From: Schistosoma mansoni
Taxonomy: Eukaryota > Platyhelminthes > Trematoda > Strigeidida > Schistosomatidae
Direction: 5' to 3'
Assembly (NCBI RefSeq): GCF_000237925.1
Contig: NC_031500.1
Location: forward strand, 1,736,001 to 1,800,000
Length of the DNA: 64,000 bases
Shown: positions 24,301 through 31,344 of the stretch, piece by piece
Numbering within the stretch: the stretch's first letter is position 1
How the letters are laid out: each line of letters starts with the position of its first letter
The notes under the pieces: generated by a model
What the model was told of the DNA's origin: nothing
Database searches by the model: none
Seen by the model: the letters and a program-made list of their open reading frames with translations, nothing else
Position numbers and translations under genes: made by a program

Positions 24301-27300
24301 GAAGTCTCATCAGCCCTTATGGTCTGGTGTGTGACAAAATCTCAGCACGGATACAGAAGGCTTGACTAGCTTTCACCAACCTACGTCATTTATGGCGTAG
24401 GCGAGATATCCGTCTAGCAACAAAAGGACGGGTTTACTGTGCAGCAGTTCGTTCCGTTCTACTTTATGGCAGTGAAACATGGCAGATAAGAGTAGAGGAT
24501 ATTCGTCTTTTAATAACACTGATAACATAGATTCTAAGTTGGCTAGCTTTCAACTGTTGTACATCAATGAAATCTTAAATGATTTAGTTCTGTTTAATGT
24601 TGGTTAATAATCACTATCAAAGTAATTTGAAACCTCATGAACATCACGACTTGTTTACTTAATTTGCAAATTTGTTTCATGGACTTGGTTTAGTTGGATA
24701 ACTATTGTAAACTAGGAAACAGTTAATAGCTAGTTTGACCCAATATGAGATACCTCAGTAGTACGTATTCACAACCTCATTGATGATCAAATCTATGACC
24801 TTTAGATTTTGTATTGAACGCTTAACACTTAGACTATTATCAGAAGGGGGTTTCGTGGAGATTTTAGTAATTTTATATAGTTGAGATCATGAGTCAATTG
24901 AAGCTAGACCACCATCGTGGATGCTCACTGCTGAGGAGTCCCACAATAGAACGAAACGGTCGTCCACTGCTTCCAGGTTTTCCATGGTGGTCTAGCTTCA
25001 AATGACTCATGATCTCAACTTAGACTATTACTGAATTTGCTTCTAGTAGTTTACGTCTGTATATTCAATCAACTCTCGACATGGCTCAACTATCATCTAA
25101 TCTGTATTAATTGGTAGCTTTCCCATTTCCAACAATGTTTCAAGTGGTAATTTCCTTAGTTCTAGTAAAAAAGCAGAACCAAGATATACCTCTTTGAATG
25201 ATAAATTTCATAATTAATGAACATTATGAACGTATCCTCAATGATAAATAACCTCAAGTTCGTTTAGCATAATGTTTTAATCAGTAAGGTTCTATCATGT
25301 TGAATTTTAAAAAAAGATGTAACTGACCATGTTATTGTAAAAAGAACATGGTAACATTAGAATCCATAAATGACCTTTGAGCAACGCCCAAGTAACCTTG
25401 AAACGAATAGCCTACTTAATATGATGAAAATAGAGTTACAAATTTTGTTTTGAATCTTCCCACTGATGTTTAGGACTGCAATTGGTCCGTCTCTTATTGG
25501 TATATGTGCATACTGTGCGTATTGCCTCGATATTGCCTTAATTCACAAGGATTGTAAGCAAAGATGGATAGTGGCTAGCAGTGGAATCCAGTTTGATGCG
25601 CGTTTCGTCCTATTTGGGACACGTCAACTGGATGTACCTGTATCTCAGAGTTGATGTTCACTCTAGGGCTCGAACCCAATACCTTTCACTTCAAACGCCA
25701 TCGCGTTATCCACTCGGCCACTGAGTCCTGATAGCCACTTGCTTGTGCAATGGGTGAAGTTTTAATTCACTTAGTATTGTTTGTTTTGAATCTTCCCATT
25801 GATTTTTAGGAGTTACAAATTAGTACAAGGAAGTGGATTAAAGATTTAAACTTAGAATTTGTGGTTAGGAGTTAGAGTTAGGGCTTTTTTTAACCGAAAA
25901 CTGACATCACCAATAATAGCAAAACACTATTCCCTCATCTCAATGAATGGATTCTGCGCCAAAATCCATGACCTATTGTCTTAAGTTTGATTGGTTCGTT
26001 CATAAATTAGAGTCTCACCAAATTCATTTTTTTGGTTTTTAATAATTCCCCTCCCAAGTATCATGGCAAATATTTATGCACAAATCATACGCAATCTGTT
26101 GGTAATTAGTTCTGTAAAACGATTATTTTGTTAATAACTAGAAAAAAAGAGCTTGTGTTTCTTCTTCACCAACGTGATCGTCGAAACGGAATATCGTAGT
26201 GACCCATTTAAACTATATTGACTGTTATTCTCAATAATACCATACAAGAAATATCGGTTGGAGAACAGTAAGACCAAAACTAGCAATTAAGTATCCAAGG
26301 ACGAAGTTACACCGCTGACTGTACCGATTTATACTGGTAGAAAGGCGTTTCCTTCAGACAACCAACATTTGGAGCTTCACTATCCTCCTATAACAGAAAA
26401 AGAGTAGTTATAAAAGGTCGACTCTAAAAATGACTTATCTTACCGTGACCTACGGGTTTATCTTACTGTGGTGTGGTCTACTTATGTCCACATAAGTAGT
26501 ATATGGTGATGATCGGACATAGAATGTATTTTGGCAGAAGAGCGATAGGGAAAGAACCTAAATGAAGCGCAATTGGTAGGAAAATGCATGAACAATGGAA
26601 TTAGAGAACATGAACTGATATTCACAGAAGGGACAGTTAAGATTGAGACAATTGATTGTTATTTTGCAAATTAACTGTTTGTTGTATGCAAGATGGATAG
26701 TCGCTAGCAGTGGAATCAAGGACGCGCGTTTCGTCCTATTTCAGACTCGTCAGCTGGATGTACCTGTATCTCAGAGTTGATGCTCACTCTGGGACTCGAA
26801 CCCAGTACCTTTCACTTCAAACGCCATCGCGTTATCCACTTAGCAACTGAGTCCTGACAGCCACTTGCTTGTATGGTTATCAGAATTTGGTGAGATAGTC
26901 TGTAATTTGTGCTTAAATACATTCGATTATACCCAGTCGTGTTCTTGTTCACTACATTACCATCTATAAGATCTTCACAGTATGTAGCTAATACATTAAG
27001 GATTACTGATATAAAGGTTGCGTGCGATTCGCTCCAAGGAGCTGCTGTTCGGGCTCTCAGCTCATCAGTATCACTTATAATTCAATTCCCTCTAGATATA
27101 CCTCGAGAAGAAGTTTCTTCCTACAGCTTAGGAAACCGGATAGAGATAACTGCCCAAAAACATCTCTAATAGTACACAAGGTTTAATTTTTTTTATTTAA
27201 ACACATAAATATTGGTACAAGAAGGCACTAGATATATATGCGCCTCACAAATCTCATTTGATTTGTGTGAGAGATGTGATACTGCTCAGGTGTACAAACT

Positions 27301-27901
27301 GAAGCAGGTGGTTTTCTTAGGCAGCCACCCGGAGCCTTTAACCTAAAGATCTGATCCACAAGGCAGTGGAGCAACGTAAGGAGATGCAGTCCCATGGTAG
27401 CCGGTGACCAACAATTGATTCATACACCATTTGTTCTCTCAAGATACTGGAGCTCATGTGCACCATTGGTTTGGAATCAGGGTTTTCCAACTCCTCTAGG
27501 TGGACTTTCCGTGTCCATCAACCCGGTTAAAGCGCCGGGCATTCACTTTTCGCTTTTCGACTTCTCAATTCCATAAACAACACACCCGCCATGAATAGGC
27601 AATACACAGGGTTACATGACCTGAAATGAATACTTCAATTTTATATGATTAACATTATGAATCTTTTACAAGATTTTACTTCATCTAAGTATCATCATTA
27701 TTGTTTCATCTATTCAAGGTTAGTTTAGATTCTCGTGTACGTGAAATTATTAATTCTAATATGATTGAACCAACACCTCATATATTCGATGAAGCACAAT
27801 TACAAATTTATACATTAATGCATAGAGATTCATATCCACGTTTTTTAAATTCTAAATTATATAAAGATATGATTGAAGAAATTAAAAATGAACAAAGTTG
27901 A
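5619..27901 (+). CDS. RGS20: RZ/A-subfamily RGS protein (RGS17/19/20-like) with cysteine string; 6 exons
   Basis: A GTPase-activating protein for heterotrimeric G-protein alpha subunits; RZ-subfamily members act mainly on Gi/Gz and are palmitoylated on a cysteine string that holds them on membranes. I join exons 5619-6316, 7854-9155, 13699-13791, 16291-16352, 17973-18139 and 27719-27901. All borders are GT..AG, phases agree, and the total is 2505 nt, giving 834 aa plus TGA. Residues 1-650 are Asn/Ser/Thr-rich low complexity. The cysteine string CCFCWCCCCSCSC is at 655-667. The RGS domain is about 701-822, with SEEN (N736) and NSNMIEP (N788) at the two Asn positions that contact Gα in RGS4. 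Residues such as EEKARIIYED and MHRDSYPRF resemble RGS20 slightly more than RGS17. The start is the first ATG after a good acceptor (AG at 5616-5617); an upstream or trans-spliced leader exon could precede it. Vertebrate RZ proteins are about 200-390 aa, so the long N-terminus is unusual. Family is sure; the exact N-terminus is not. Confidence 0.9.
6395..6590 (-). repeat. Family-B SINE remnant in RGS intron 1
   Basis: Weak antisense copy with ggaaagcac, gtctcgagcgtgaa and ctagaccactaaaccgg. The hammerhead core is not recognisable. Confidence 0.5.
7315..7540 (-). repeat. Family-B SINE in RGS intron 1
   Basis: Antisense copy from cagaccaccactgaaaacc to atctaacactgttaatgtctaac. The tRNA-like head and hammerhead region are recognisable but mutated (GAAC box and stem II changed). 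Confidence 0.65.
7640..7775 (-). repeat. Family-A (Smα-like) hammerhead SINE
   Basis: The minus strand reads CCAG-CTGACGA-GTCCCAAATAGGAC-GAAAC-GCGC-GTC, a complete core with 4-bp stem II and very short stem III. Three extra A residues follow the cleavage triplet before the stem I strand. It ends about 80 bp before the acceptor of RGS exon 2. Confidence 0.8.
7854..9155 (+). CDS. RGS20: RGS exon 2: Asn/Thr-rich region ending in the cysteine string
   Basis: 1302 bp exon after acceptor ttcttttag (ends 7853), open for 434 codons. It is mostly Asn/Thr/Ser-rich, with homopolymer-like stretches from act and aat repeats, and ends with CCFCWCCCCSCS plus the first two bases of the last Cys codon. The donor is gtaagt at 9156. 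Read through the donor, the frame would give Trp then stop; spliced, TG|T gives Cys, matching the vertebrate RGS17/20 string. Confidence 0.9.
9186..9285 (-). repeat. Family-A hammerhead SINE fragment
   Basis: Minus strand: CTGATGA and GAAAC boxes present, site triplet TTC followed by AAACTGG. Begins 30 bp after the RGS exon 2 donor. Confidence 0.75.
9286..9590 (+). repeat. Family-A SINE, full-length unit
   Basis: Plus copy: tRNA-like head (ctcagtggctgagtgg, gggttcgagtccc), hammerhead region with G8 changed (CTGACTA), then the tail through gcagtcctaaacatca. Together with 9186-9285 it forms a convergent/divergent pair. Confidence 0.8.
9655..9885. repeat. Family-B inverted composite
   Basis: The left arm is antisense (tgaatcc..taagctaaaccacc..cgtagccacgatcc). 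At about 9780 it switches to sense (gtccagtgcttcg..cttagatcgactcatg..atctccacaaatcccc). Both arms contain the same 3' region. I could not define a clean target-site duplication. Confidence 0.6.
10235..10545 (+). repeat. Family C interspersed repeat, diverged
   Basis: Shares gtggtgta..ctccttat..cataagtagtatg and the later gtgagggacag, gtatggctctcatattttac, gtaattttg..tca..ttg with the copies at 15.6, 21.05 and 26.5 kb. Confidence 0.6.
10735..10830 (+). repeat. Family-B SINE 3' fragment
   Basis: Sense fragment with the hammerhead region (CTGAGAA, G8 lost; GATGAAAC) then ttttaggttttctatggtggtctagctt. Confidence 0.7.
11040..11800 (+). repeat. Family E: GC-richer dispersed repeat, no gene recognised
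   Basis: A block visibly richer in G+C than its surroundings, with several short overlapping open frames on both strands. Pieces of it recur at 26265-26460 (plus, like 11640-11800) and 26985-27180 (minus, like 11060-11260). I see no transposase, RT or other domain. Confidence 0.5.
12398..12500 (-). repeat. Family-A hammerhead SINE fragment, inactive
   Basis: Minus strand: C3 is changed (ATGACGA) and G12 is lost (GACAAAAT). The site keeps the canonical GTC directly followed by a stem I strand (TTGGAT). Confidence 0.7.
12540..12680 (+). repeat. tRNA-like SINE fragment related to family B
   Basis: Contains ggcttgatggcccaggac, ccaggacgaaacaactgtccagagcttc. Only the GGACGAAAC arm of a hammerhead is left. 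Confidence 0.45.
12880..12990 (-). repeat. tRNA-like SINE fragment with B box
   Basis: The minus strand has ccgatggtttagtaaatccc and gggttcgatctcc, an A/B-box pair. A similar element lies at 60740-60850. Confidence 0.45.
13699..13791 (+). CDS. RGS20: RGS exon 3: linker after the cysteine string
   Basis: 93 bp exon between acceptor (AG 13697-13698) and donor gtaagt at 13792. The first base completes the last Cys of the string. The encoded piece begins IRVRANLGES, which aligns with the LTVRNEE-type segment after the string in vertebrate RZ proteins, and is hydrophilic. It ends in phase 2. Confidence 0.85.
14110..14515. mobile_element. Family-B inverted composite SINE with 15-bp TSD
   Basis: The left part is a near-complete antisense element from its 3' tail (atcagaagggg) through the hammerhead (14196-14243) and tRNA-like head. 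At about 14426 it switches to a sense copy that starts inside stem II (cataataggacgaaac) and stops at ctatgaaa. The perfect duplication aattggttgttaatt sits at 14095-14109 and 14516-14530, so the whole inverted structure inserted as one event into a family C repeat. Confidence 0.85.
14196..14243 (-). ncRNA. Hammerhead-like ribozyme motif (family B), core intact
   Basis: Minus strand: CTGAGGA, stem II GTCTC/GGGAC, GAAAC, stem III ACG-GC-CGT, site GTC. The stem I strands GCACTG and CAATGC pair with one mismatch. The conserved-core residues expected of a hammerhead are all present. Activity is inferred only. Confidence 0.65.
15555..15835 (+). repeat. Family C repeat
   Basis: Starts ctactgtggtgtgtactac, with ataagtagtatg, gagacaattgattgatattttgcaaatg and gttctcagattttattaaga as in the other copies. 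Confidence 0.7.
16050..16260. repeat. Family-B inverted composite, older subfamily, with covarying hammerhead stems
   Basis: The left antisense arm (16070-16190) keeps CTGAGGA and GAAAC on the minus strand. Stem I is GTACTG/CAGTAC and stem II ends ATC/GAT, each changed on both sides relative to the family consensus. The right arm is sense (gctgaagagtctcacactaggacgg..). It ends just before the acceptor of RGS exon 4. Confidence 0.65.
16291..16352 (+). CDS. RGS20: RGS exon 4: start of the RGS domain
   Basis: 62 bp exon after acceptor ttcattttag (ends 16290), donor gtaaga at 16353. It encodes ITLEELEKWAESFDILMRSS, the first helix of the RGS domain, comparable to the EEVLSWSQNFDKMM-type helix of RGS17. 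The phases (2 in, 1 out) fit the neighbouring exons. Confidence 0.88.
17227..17312 (-). mobile_element. LTR fragment
   Basis: tgttatatcgtgtgggtgcgtgccc..gcgagcagtgaattatcgatc matches the terminal 85 bp of the LTR at 19304-19818. Confidence 0.65.
17750..17948 (+). repeat. Family-B SINE immediately upstream of RGS exon 5
   Basis: Sense copy with A-box region (ggctcagtggtctatcggttaa), B box (gggttcgaatc) and a decayed hammerhead (CTAAGGA; GAAAAG). It is truncated in the gene-facing 3' part; about 25 bp separate it from the exon 5 acceptor. Confidence 0.8.
17973..18139 (+). CDS. RGS20: RGS exon 5: RGS domain core
   Basis: 167 bp exon, acceptor AG at 17971-17972, donor gtaagt at 18140. It encodes [22 protein letters not shown] through ISILSPRE (in parts), the most conserved portion of an RGS domain, including the Asn of SEEN. 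A family-B SINE ends about 25 bases upstream of the acceptor. Confidence 0.95.
18215..18590 (+). repeat. Family-B SINE, most complete copy (about 375 bp)
   Basis: Sense copy including a 5' extension (cactagtgactgacttc..gaacggttgctcaaaatcgtgg), tRNA-like head (gccgactcagtggtctagaggttaag, gggttcgaatc), hammerhead region and tail (ggtggtctagcttcaatcgactcatg). CTGAGGA is intact but GAAAC reads GAGAC, so it should not cleave. Confidence 0.8.
18740..18998 (-). repeat. Family C repeat
   Basis: Reverse orientation: gtaaacagtcaaattgcaaactatcaat..cgatcttctgctaaaatacattctatgtctgaccatcaccatatattacttat..ataagtagaccacaccacaat. Confidence 0.8.
19304..19818 (-). mobile_element. Solo LTR of an LTR retrotransposon, 515 bp
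   Basis: On the minus strand it runs TGTTATATCC .. GATATAACA, with inverted terminal repeats TGTTATATC/GATATAACA, an internal TATA box (ggtatataaaccc) and AT-rich upstream part. The start matches the partial LTR at 63837-64000. The flanks (ccagt / ttttg) are not a matching TSD, so it may be a recombined solo LTR. No gag/pol sequence is attached. Confidence 0.8.
19990..20115 (-). repeat. Family-B SINE, 5'-truncated
   Basis: Antisense fragment from the tail (gttcagatcatgagtcaattg) through the hammerhead to cgatcccgcctcgcgag. The tRNA-like head is missing. Confidence 0.8.
20046..20093 (-). ncRNA. Hammerhead-like ribozyme motif (family B), best-preserved copy
   Basis: Minus strand: CTGAAGA, stem II GTCC/GGAC with a 7-nt loop, GAAAC, stem III ACG-GC-CGT, site GTC. 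The stem I strands CACTG/CAGTG are perfect. All core positions of the hammerhead consensus are met. Stem III is only 3 bp, as in Smα hammerheads. Confidence 0.7.
20350..20780. repeat. Mixed LINE family 1 3' end and family C pieces
   Basis: 20360-20640 carries cagtcagtcagctacaacgtagg..aagttgccatacc..ttagcacaa and a later gagccatgtcacctagaatctccaacc (LINE 3' end, minus). 20645-20780 resembles the end of family C (atgatttccatattttac..gttcactacag). All are decayed. Confidence 0.5.
20895..21010 (-). repeat. Family-B SINE remnant
   Basis: Antisense: gataccattggaaacc, gctgtttcgttctagtatgagaatcctcagcag. Core partly decayed. Confidence 0.55.
21047..21350 (+). repeat. Family C repeat
   Basis: A good copy: actgtggtgtgggttacttataaccacataagtagtatatggtgatgg through gtttactgtatgttcgtcagattttagtgagatag to cttgttcactacaa. 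Confidence 0.8.
21420..21698 (-). mobile_element. LINE family 2, 3' end, short 5'-truncated insertion
   Basis: Starts with the (cttact)-type 3' tail and cgcctgttactc, i.e. the reverse complement of gagtaacaggcgtaagtaag. Encodes a decayed C-terminus (RRGRPKNTLRRK). Flanked by gaaatcgttact (21408-21419) and gaaatcgtaact (21699-21710), a 12-bp TSD with one change. Confidence 0.75.
21820..21960 (+). repeat. tRNA-like element
   Basis: Contains ttttagacctgaagg and gcattcgatccttggtggg (B-box-like). Faint; no tail or partner copy is certain. Confidence 0.35.
22000..23800. other. RGS intron 5 stretch with no recognised element
   Basis: AT-rich intronic DNA. A possible tRNA-like remnant lies at 22290-22400 (gaaggggtttcgaacccttc). 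I see no coding exon and no repeat shared with the rest of the window. Confidence 0.5.
23812..24505 (+). mobile_element. LINE family 1 (RTE-like), reverse transcriptase fragment
   Basis: Covers the RT core: SSGVRQGCPLSPSLLNFVVD, then LVDLVYDDDIVLFCED with the catalytic aspartates at 24096-24107 (usual YADD reads YDDD), then RMRFSPSKCK- and HFTYLGSLISP-like blocks, and LRHLWRRRDIRL, which overlaps the start of the 4.57-kb copy. In-frame stops (after DDDKM and IQKA) and a frame change upstream show that it is dead. Truncated at both ends. Confidence 0.85.
24840..25017. mobile_element. Family-B inverted composite SINE with 13-bp TSD
   Basis: The left arm is antisense from the complete tail (tcagaagggggtttcgtgg) to gaccaccat. 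It then switches to sense (cgtggatgctcactgctgagg..) ending at gatctca. The perfect duplication acttagactatta sits at 24827-24839 and 25018-25030. The sense part has CTGAGGA and GAAAC, but stem II (GTCC/GAAC) and stem I are weakened. Confidence 0.85.
25444..25815 (-). repeat. Family-A SINE, full unit plus start of a tandem neighbour
   Basis: Antisense: tail (cccactgatgtttaggactgc..), hammerhead region (C3 and A9 changed), tRNA-like head (gggctcgaacccaatacc..tccactcggccactgagtcc). After the head, at about 25741, another tail begins (cttagtattgtttgttttgaatcttccc), so units were joined head to tail. Confidence 0.8.
26265..26460 (+). repeat. Family E fragment
   Basis: gtatccaaggacgaagttacaccgctgactg..ggcgtttccttcagacaacc parallels 11660-11760. 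Confidence 0.45.
26689..26868 (-). mobile_element. Family-A hammerhead SINE, 180 bp, with 7-bp TSD
   Basis: Inserted into a family C repeat with ttgtatg duplicated at 26682-26688 and 26869-26875. Contains a tRNA-like head (tcctgacagccac..gttatccac..gggactcgaacccag) and the hammerhead. It lacks the long tail of other family-A units; its 3' end is at the cttgc junction on the minus strand. Confidence 0.85.
26713..26762 (-). ncRNA. Smα-type hammerhead ribozyme, canonical site geometry
   Basis: Minus strand: ATCCAG-CTGACGA, stem II GTCT/GGAC, GAAAC, short stem III, GTC directly followed by CTTGAT. It is the only family-A copy here with every core residue and no insertion after the cleavage triplet. 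Stem I has one mismatch. Smα hammerheads are known to self-cleave. Confidence 0.75.
26985..27180 (-). repeat. Family E fragment
   Basis: The minus strand matches the start of the 11.06-kb block: ggcagttatc, agaagaaacttcttctcgaggta, then gaccg/aacagcagctcc-like order. Confidence 0.45.
27187..27590 (-). repeat. Family D repeat (truncated)
   Basis: Reads on plus from an AT tail (tttatttaaacacataaatattggtac) through ccacaaggcagtggagcaac and ttggaatcagggttttccaac to ttccataaacaacac. With the tail taken as the 3' end, the element is on the minus strand. Lies just before RGS exon 6. Confidence 0.8.
27719..27901 (+). CDS. RGS20: RGS exon 6: C-terminal RGS domain and stop
   Basis: 183 bp terminal exon after acceptor tattcaag (ends 27718). 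It begins VSLDSRVREI and contains DEAQLQIYTLMHRDSYPRF, the last RGS helices, then a short basic/acidic tail ending NEQS and TGA at 27899-27901. Phase 0 agrees with exon 5. The intron before it is about 9.6 kb and packed with repeats. Confidence 0.95.
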   Translation, partial: VSLDSRVREIINSNMIEPTPHIFDEAQLQIYTLMHRDSYPRFLNSKLYKDMIEEIKNEQS

Positions 27902-27916
27902 GTTTCAAAACCAATC

Positions 27917-28133
27917 TAACTTGTATACACTGACACACACACACACACACTTACACATAGATACAAAACCAGTCAAATACCGATGTAACTTGTATACACT
28001 GACACACACACACACACACTTACACATAGATACAAAACCAGTCAAATACTAATGTAACTTGTATACATTCACACACACACACATACACTTACTCTCACAC
28101 ACACTTACACATAGATACAAAAGCAGTCAACTA
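27917..28133 (+). repeat. 69-bp tandem repeat with embedded (CA)n, about 3 copies
   Basis: ttgtatacac recurs at 27921, 27990 and 28059, an exact 69-base period. Each unit holds a CA run, ttacacatagatacaaaa and cagtcaa. The third copy is extended in the CA part. It lies directly after the RGS stop codon. Confidence 0.85.
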
Positions 28134-29548
28134 ATGAGGAAGTAATTTTATCCTCTCACTCTTTAACTATCTTAATCTATCCTTCTCACTCTCTCTCTCT
28201 CTCTTTCTCTCCTCTATTCCATGATAATGTGATAATGTTTTCAATCAAAATGAATGTTATTTATTGGAAAATTATAAGATAAAATTTTTTTTATCACTTT
28301 CAATCTTAATTCTCTCTTCCTTTTTTACTCTATAGAGGAATTTACAATGAAGTTTGTTTGTTTGTTTGTTTGATGAACCTCTTTTTTTACAACTGATCTA
28401 TGATTGTTGCTACTACTACTAATACTACTGCCAATACTACTACTTATATTCATATTAGTACTATTATACAAAACTGTATATAATTAGGTGTAATCGTTTG
28501 AAATAGAAATCCAAAATCATGTCCTCAGTGAATGAATCAACTTTTTTTTCTCTTTGTATCATCATTATACTGCTACTAATAATACTACTTATAATATAAT
28601 ACCCAATATTGGTGGTAATCTGACTGACTGACTGACTGGTGTCTATTCATTCCAACAATGTGTTTTTTTTCTAAAACCTTCATGAAGTTACACACACACA
28701 CAAACATGAGCACAAACGCACATCTACACACACACACACACAAAACCCCAAATCAATACAATGATCATTTGTTTTTTTGTCTGTTTGTTTGTTTTGTTCT
28801 TTTTTTTTTCTATTGATGTTGTATCATTGATTCAAACAGGCTGGTTCCTGTATTACGTGATCAAGTATTTTTTGTTTGTTTTTTTCTCCTTTTTCCATGT
28901 TTGATTTGATTATGTAATTGTATGTTATTACTGTTGTTGTTATGATTATTATTTTTCATTAAAAGGGTAATGGTTATGATTGTTTATTTTTTTCTTTCAG
29001 TGTTCCTCTTCAATTTGTTTATTCTATCATTAATGTTTATTTTTTAAAGTTAGGATTACATTAAGCTATTTGAATGAGGGGAGGGGGAGGGGAGAGGAGG
29101 AAGGGGGGACACTCATGCAATACATAAACACTACAGGAATATAATGTGAATAACTTACAATGTTTTTTTCTTTTGTTTAAATCATTGATGTTACTTGAAT
29201 TATTTTTTTTTCTTTATATTAAATTGTTTATTTTTTAATGTTTATGAATTATTGATTATTGATCATTATTAATGACCTTGAAGCAGAAAAAGAAAGGAAA
29301 AAGAAAGAAAAGAAAGAGAAAAGAAAAAGAGAGAAAGAAGGAAAAAAGGAAAAAAAGTGTCGTTTGTTTAAATCCACTTTACTATTATCATTATTGATCA
29401 AAATAATATTGATTATTGTGTATTGATTTATGTATCTATGATTGTTTGAATAAGATTGTATGAATGTTGAATGTTCATCATCTTCTTCTTCTCCTTTTTG
29501 GCAACAAAAGAAAACAGAACAGAACTGTATACCCAGTTATCTATTCTA

Positions 29549-29673
29549 AATAAAATTTGTTTCCAAATAGTTATATATACAGTAACTGATAGAAGTACAG
29601 TCCCAGCATTTATGATAATAATAGTAAAGACCTAAATGAACAGTTGTGAAGATACTACTTATTATTCAATAAA
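29549..29673 (+). terminator. Candidate RGS polyadenylation signals
   Basis: AATAAA at 29549-29554 and 29668-29673, followed by T-rich sequence, about 1.65-1.77 kb after the RGS stop. A third AATAAA is at 30392. Which is used cannot be told from sequence. Confidence 0.35.
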
Positions 29674-30399
29674 AACCATTATTGTTTTAATATTCATATT
29701 ATCTTTATTTTTATTGATGTGTTTTTATCTTTTTTAATCTTCTCTTTTGTTGTCGTTCTTCTTCTTCTTTTTCTTTTCTTTTTTTCTGTTTTTTTCTTTT
29801 TCTTCGATTTTCAATGATTCAAAATTAAATTTTTACAAAAATTAAACACCTTGACAACATGATTAGAAAGTAACAATTTGAATTGATCACATTGAACCAT
29901 GTATTCTTGTTTTTTTTGTGTGGGGGGGTTGATTTTATTTCAGGTTGATTAAATGATGATTTAATTCTTTTAATTGTGTATGTGTATGTGTGTGTGTGTG
30001 CGGTTTCTTTTATTTCTTGTTTGAATGAGTGAAATTATGACAATTTGTAAACATCCCATATTTGATTGTTTTCTTTTTTTTCTCCCTATCTCTCCCTCCC
30101 TCTCTCTCTCTTCGTGTTTACATATATACATATACAATGTATACATTTATTAATGTATTATGATTAGCACTTTTTTATTAAAAAAAGAAAAAAAAAGAAA
30201 AATTAATATGAACACAAATGACATCATGAAGGGGGGGGGGAGGAAAGAGAGTAAGAGTAAACTAATAGAGAAGAATATAAAAGGCTGAGTGGAGAAATAG
30301 CTGTTTATTATTATTATTGGTATTTTCAATTTTTTTTCATTAAAATTTATTCTATCTTACTTTTACTAAAAAAAACTTTAAATAGTATTGAAATAAACT

Positions 30400-31340
30400 G
30401 ATAGTTGTAATTCGTCTAATTTTTATTTATTTATTTATATTATTGTATTAATGAAATTGTAACCAGAAAACAAAATTGACTTTTTATTTGTTTTAATTTT
30501 ACAAACTACTTAAAATGGAATCAGTAGCCACACTCTATTCATATAATTTTTTGGAATTTCCCAATCTTGATTTATCGTTCACAAAATTGATCTTTGATGC
30601 AAATCGAATTGATCTTAAATGATAGGATCATATACTATACAACCATATATATATATATATTGAGGGACTAAACTGGTTATTAATGTAGGTCTTAAAATAA
30701 TTTAGTGAAGCTTCTACTGTTAAGGAAATTAATATGATTTTTAAATAAAGTTCGATAGGGCCTTTGATAAGAATTCAGGACGCGAGTTTTTGTTCTGTTT
30801 TGAAATTATCAGCTTGATGTGCTCTCATCCTTACTCTGATTTTTACACAGAGAACCGGACCATTTTGTTTTAAACAAATATCTTATCCAGTTACCTATTG
30901 AGTTTAGATCACTACCAGATTGAGTAACAAGAATGAATTTTTAATTCATTTGTAAGAGTCTGAATTCTCTCGCTGCTAATGTTGAGGATTACCGTTGATC
31001 AATCTCTTTTGGCATATGTTCATCTAAAGCAGATTGTCATGATATTTAGGCCTTTAGATTGAACAATAACATTATGTCGTATACACCATTCACAACCACT
31101 AGTAGACACCCGGAATACACTCTAGACAACAACCTACCATACACTATTATAAACAGCCTATACTTAATAATTCCAGAGTAAAAACCAATAATACAAAGGT
31201 AACACGGGTGAAATTGTTATTAATCTGTGTATGTCAATCTACACTCTTTATCTAATCATATCTTATTCCCACTAGCCACAGATCAGCATCTATGCAGAAA
31301 ATTAATTGATCACATCTTCATTTTTTCATTCAGTAAGAGT
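30400..31340. other. No gene; (TA)n and a decayed family-A SINE
   Basis: (ta)n near 30646-30660 and a decayed hammerhead SINE at 30773-30850 (gacgcgagtttttgttctgttttgaaattatcagcttgatg). The rest is unassigned AT-rich DNA. Confidence 0.5.
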
Positions 31341-31344
31341 AATA

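Larger units (their letters stand above)
26460..26960 (+). repeat. Family C repeat split by a family-A SINE
   Basis: Host copy 26460-26688 and 26869-26960; the reading resumes at gtatggttatcagaatttggtgagatag exactly as in uninterrupted copies. Confidence 0.85.
27902..30400 (+). other. Probable RGS 3' UTR and flank, simple-repeat rich
   Basis: No gene follows the stop at 27901. The stretch holds a 69-bp tandem repeat, (CA)n, (CT)n near 28190-28215, (ctga)n near 28621-28638, purine-rich 29075-29110 and 29283-29360, pyrimidine-rich 29750-29815, (TG)n near 29983-30000 and a G run near 30231-30240. AATAAA occurs at 29549, 29668 and 30392; any of these could end the transcript. No dispersed repeat family invades this 2.5 kb, unlike everywhere around it, which suggests it is transcribed UTR. 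Confidence 0.5.

Noticed and set aside
23946-24365. Functional reverse transcriptase gene
   Set aside because: In-frame stops, a frameshift upstream and truncation at both ends; a dead LINE copy.
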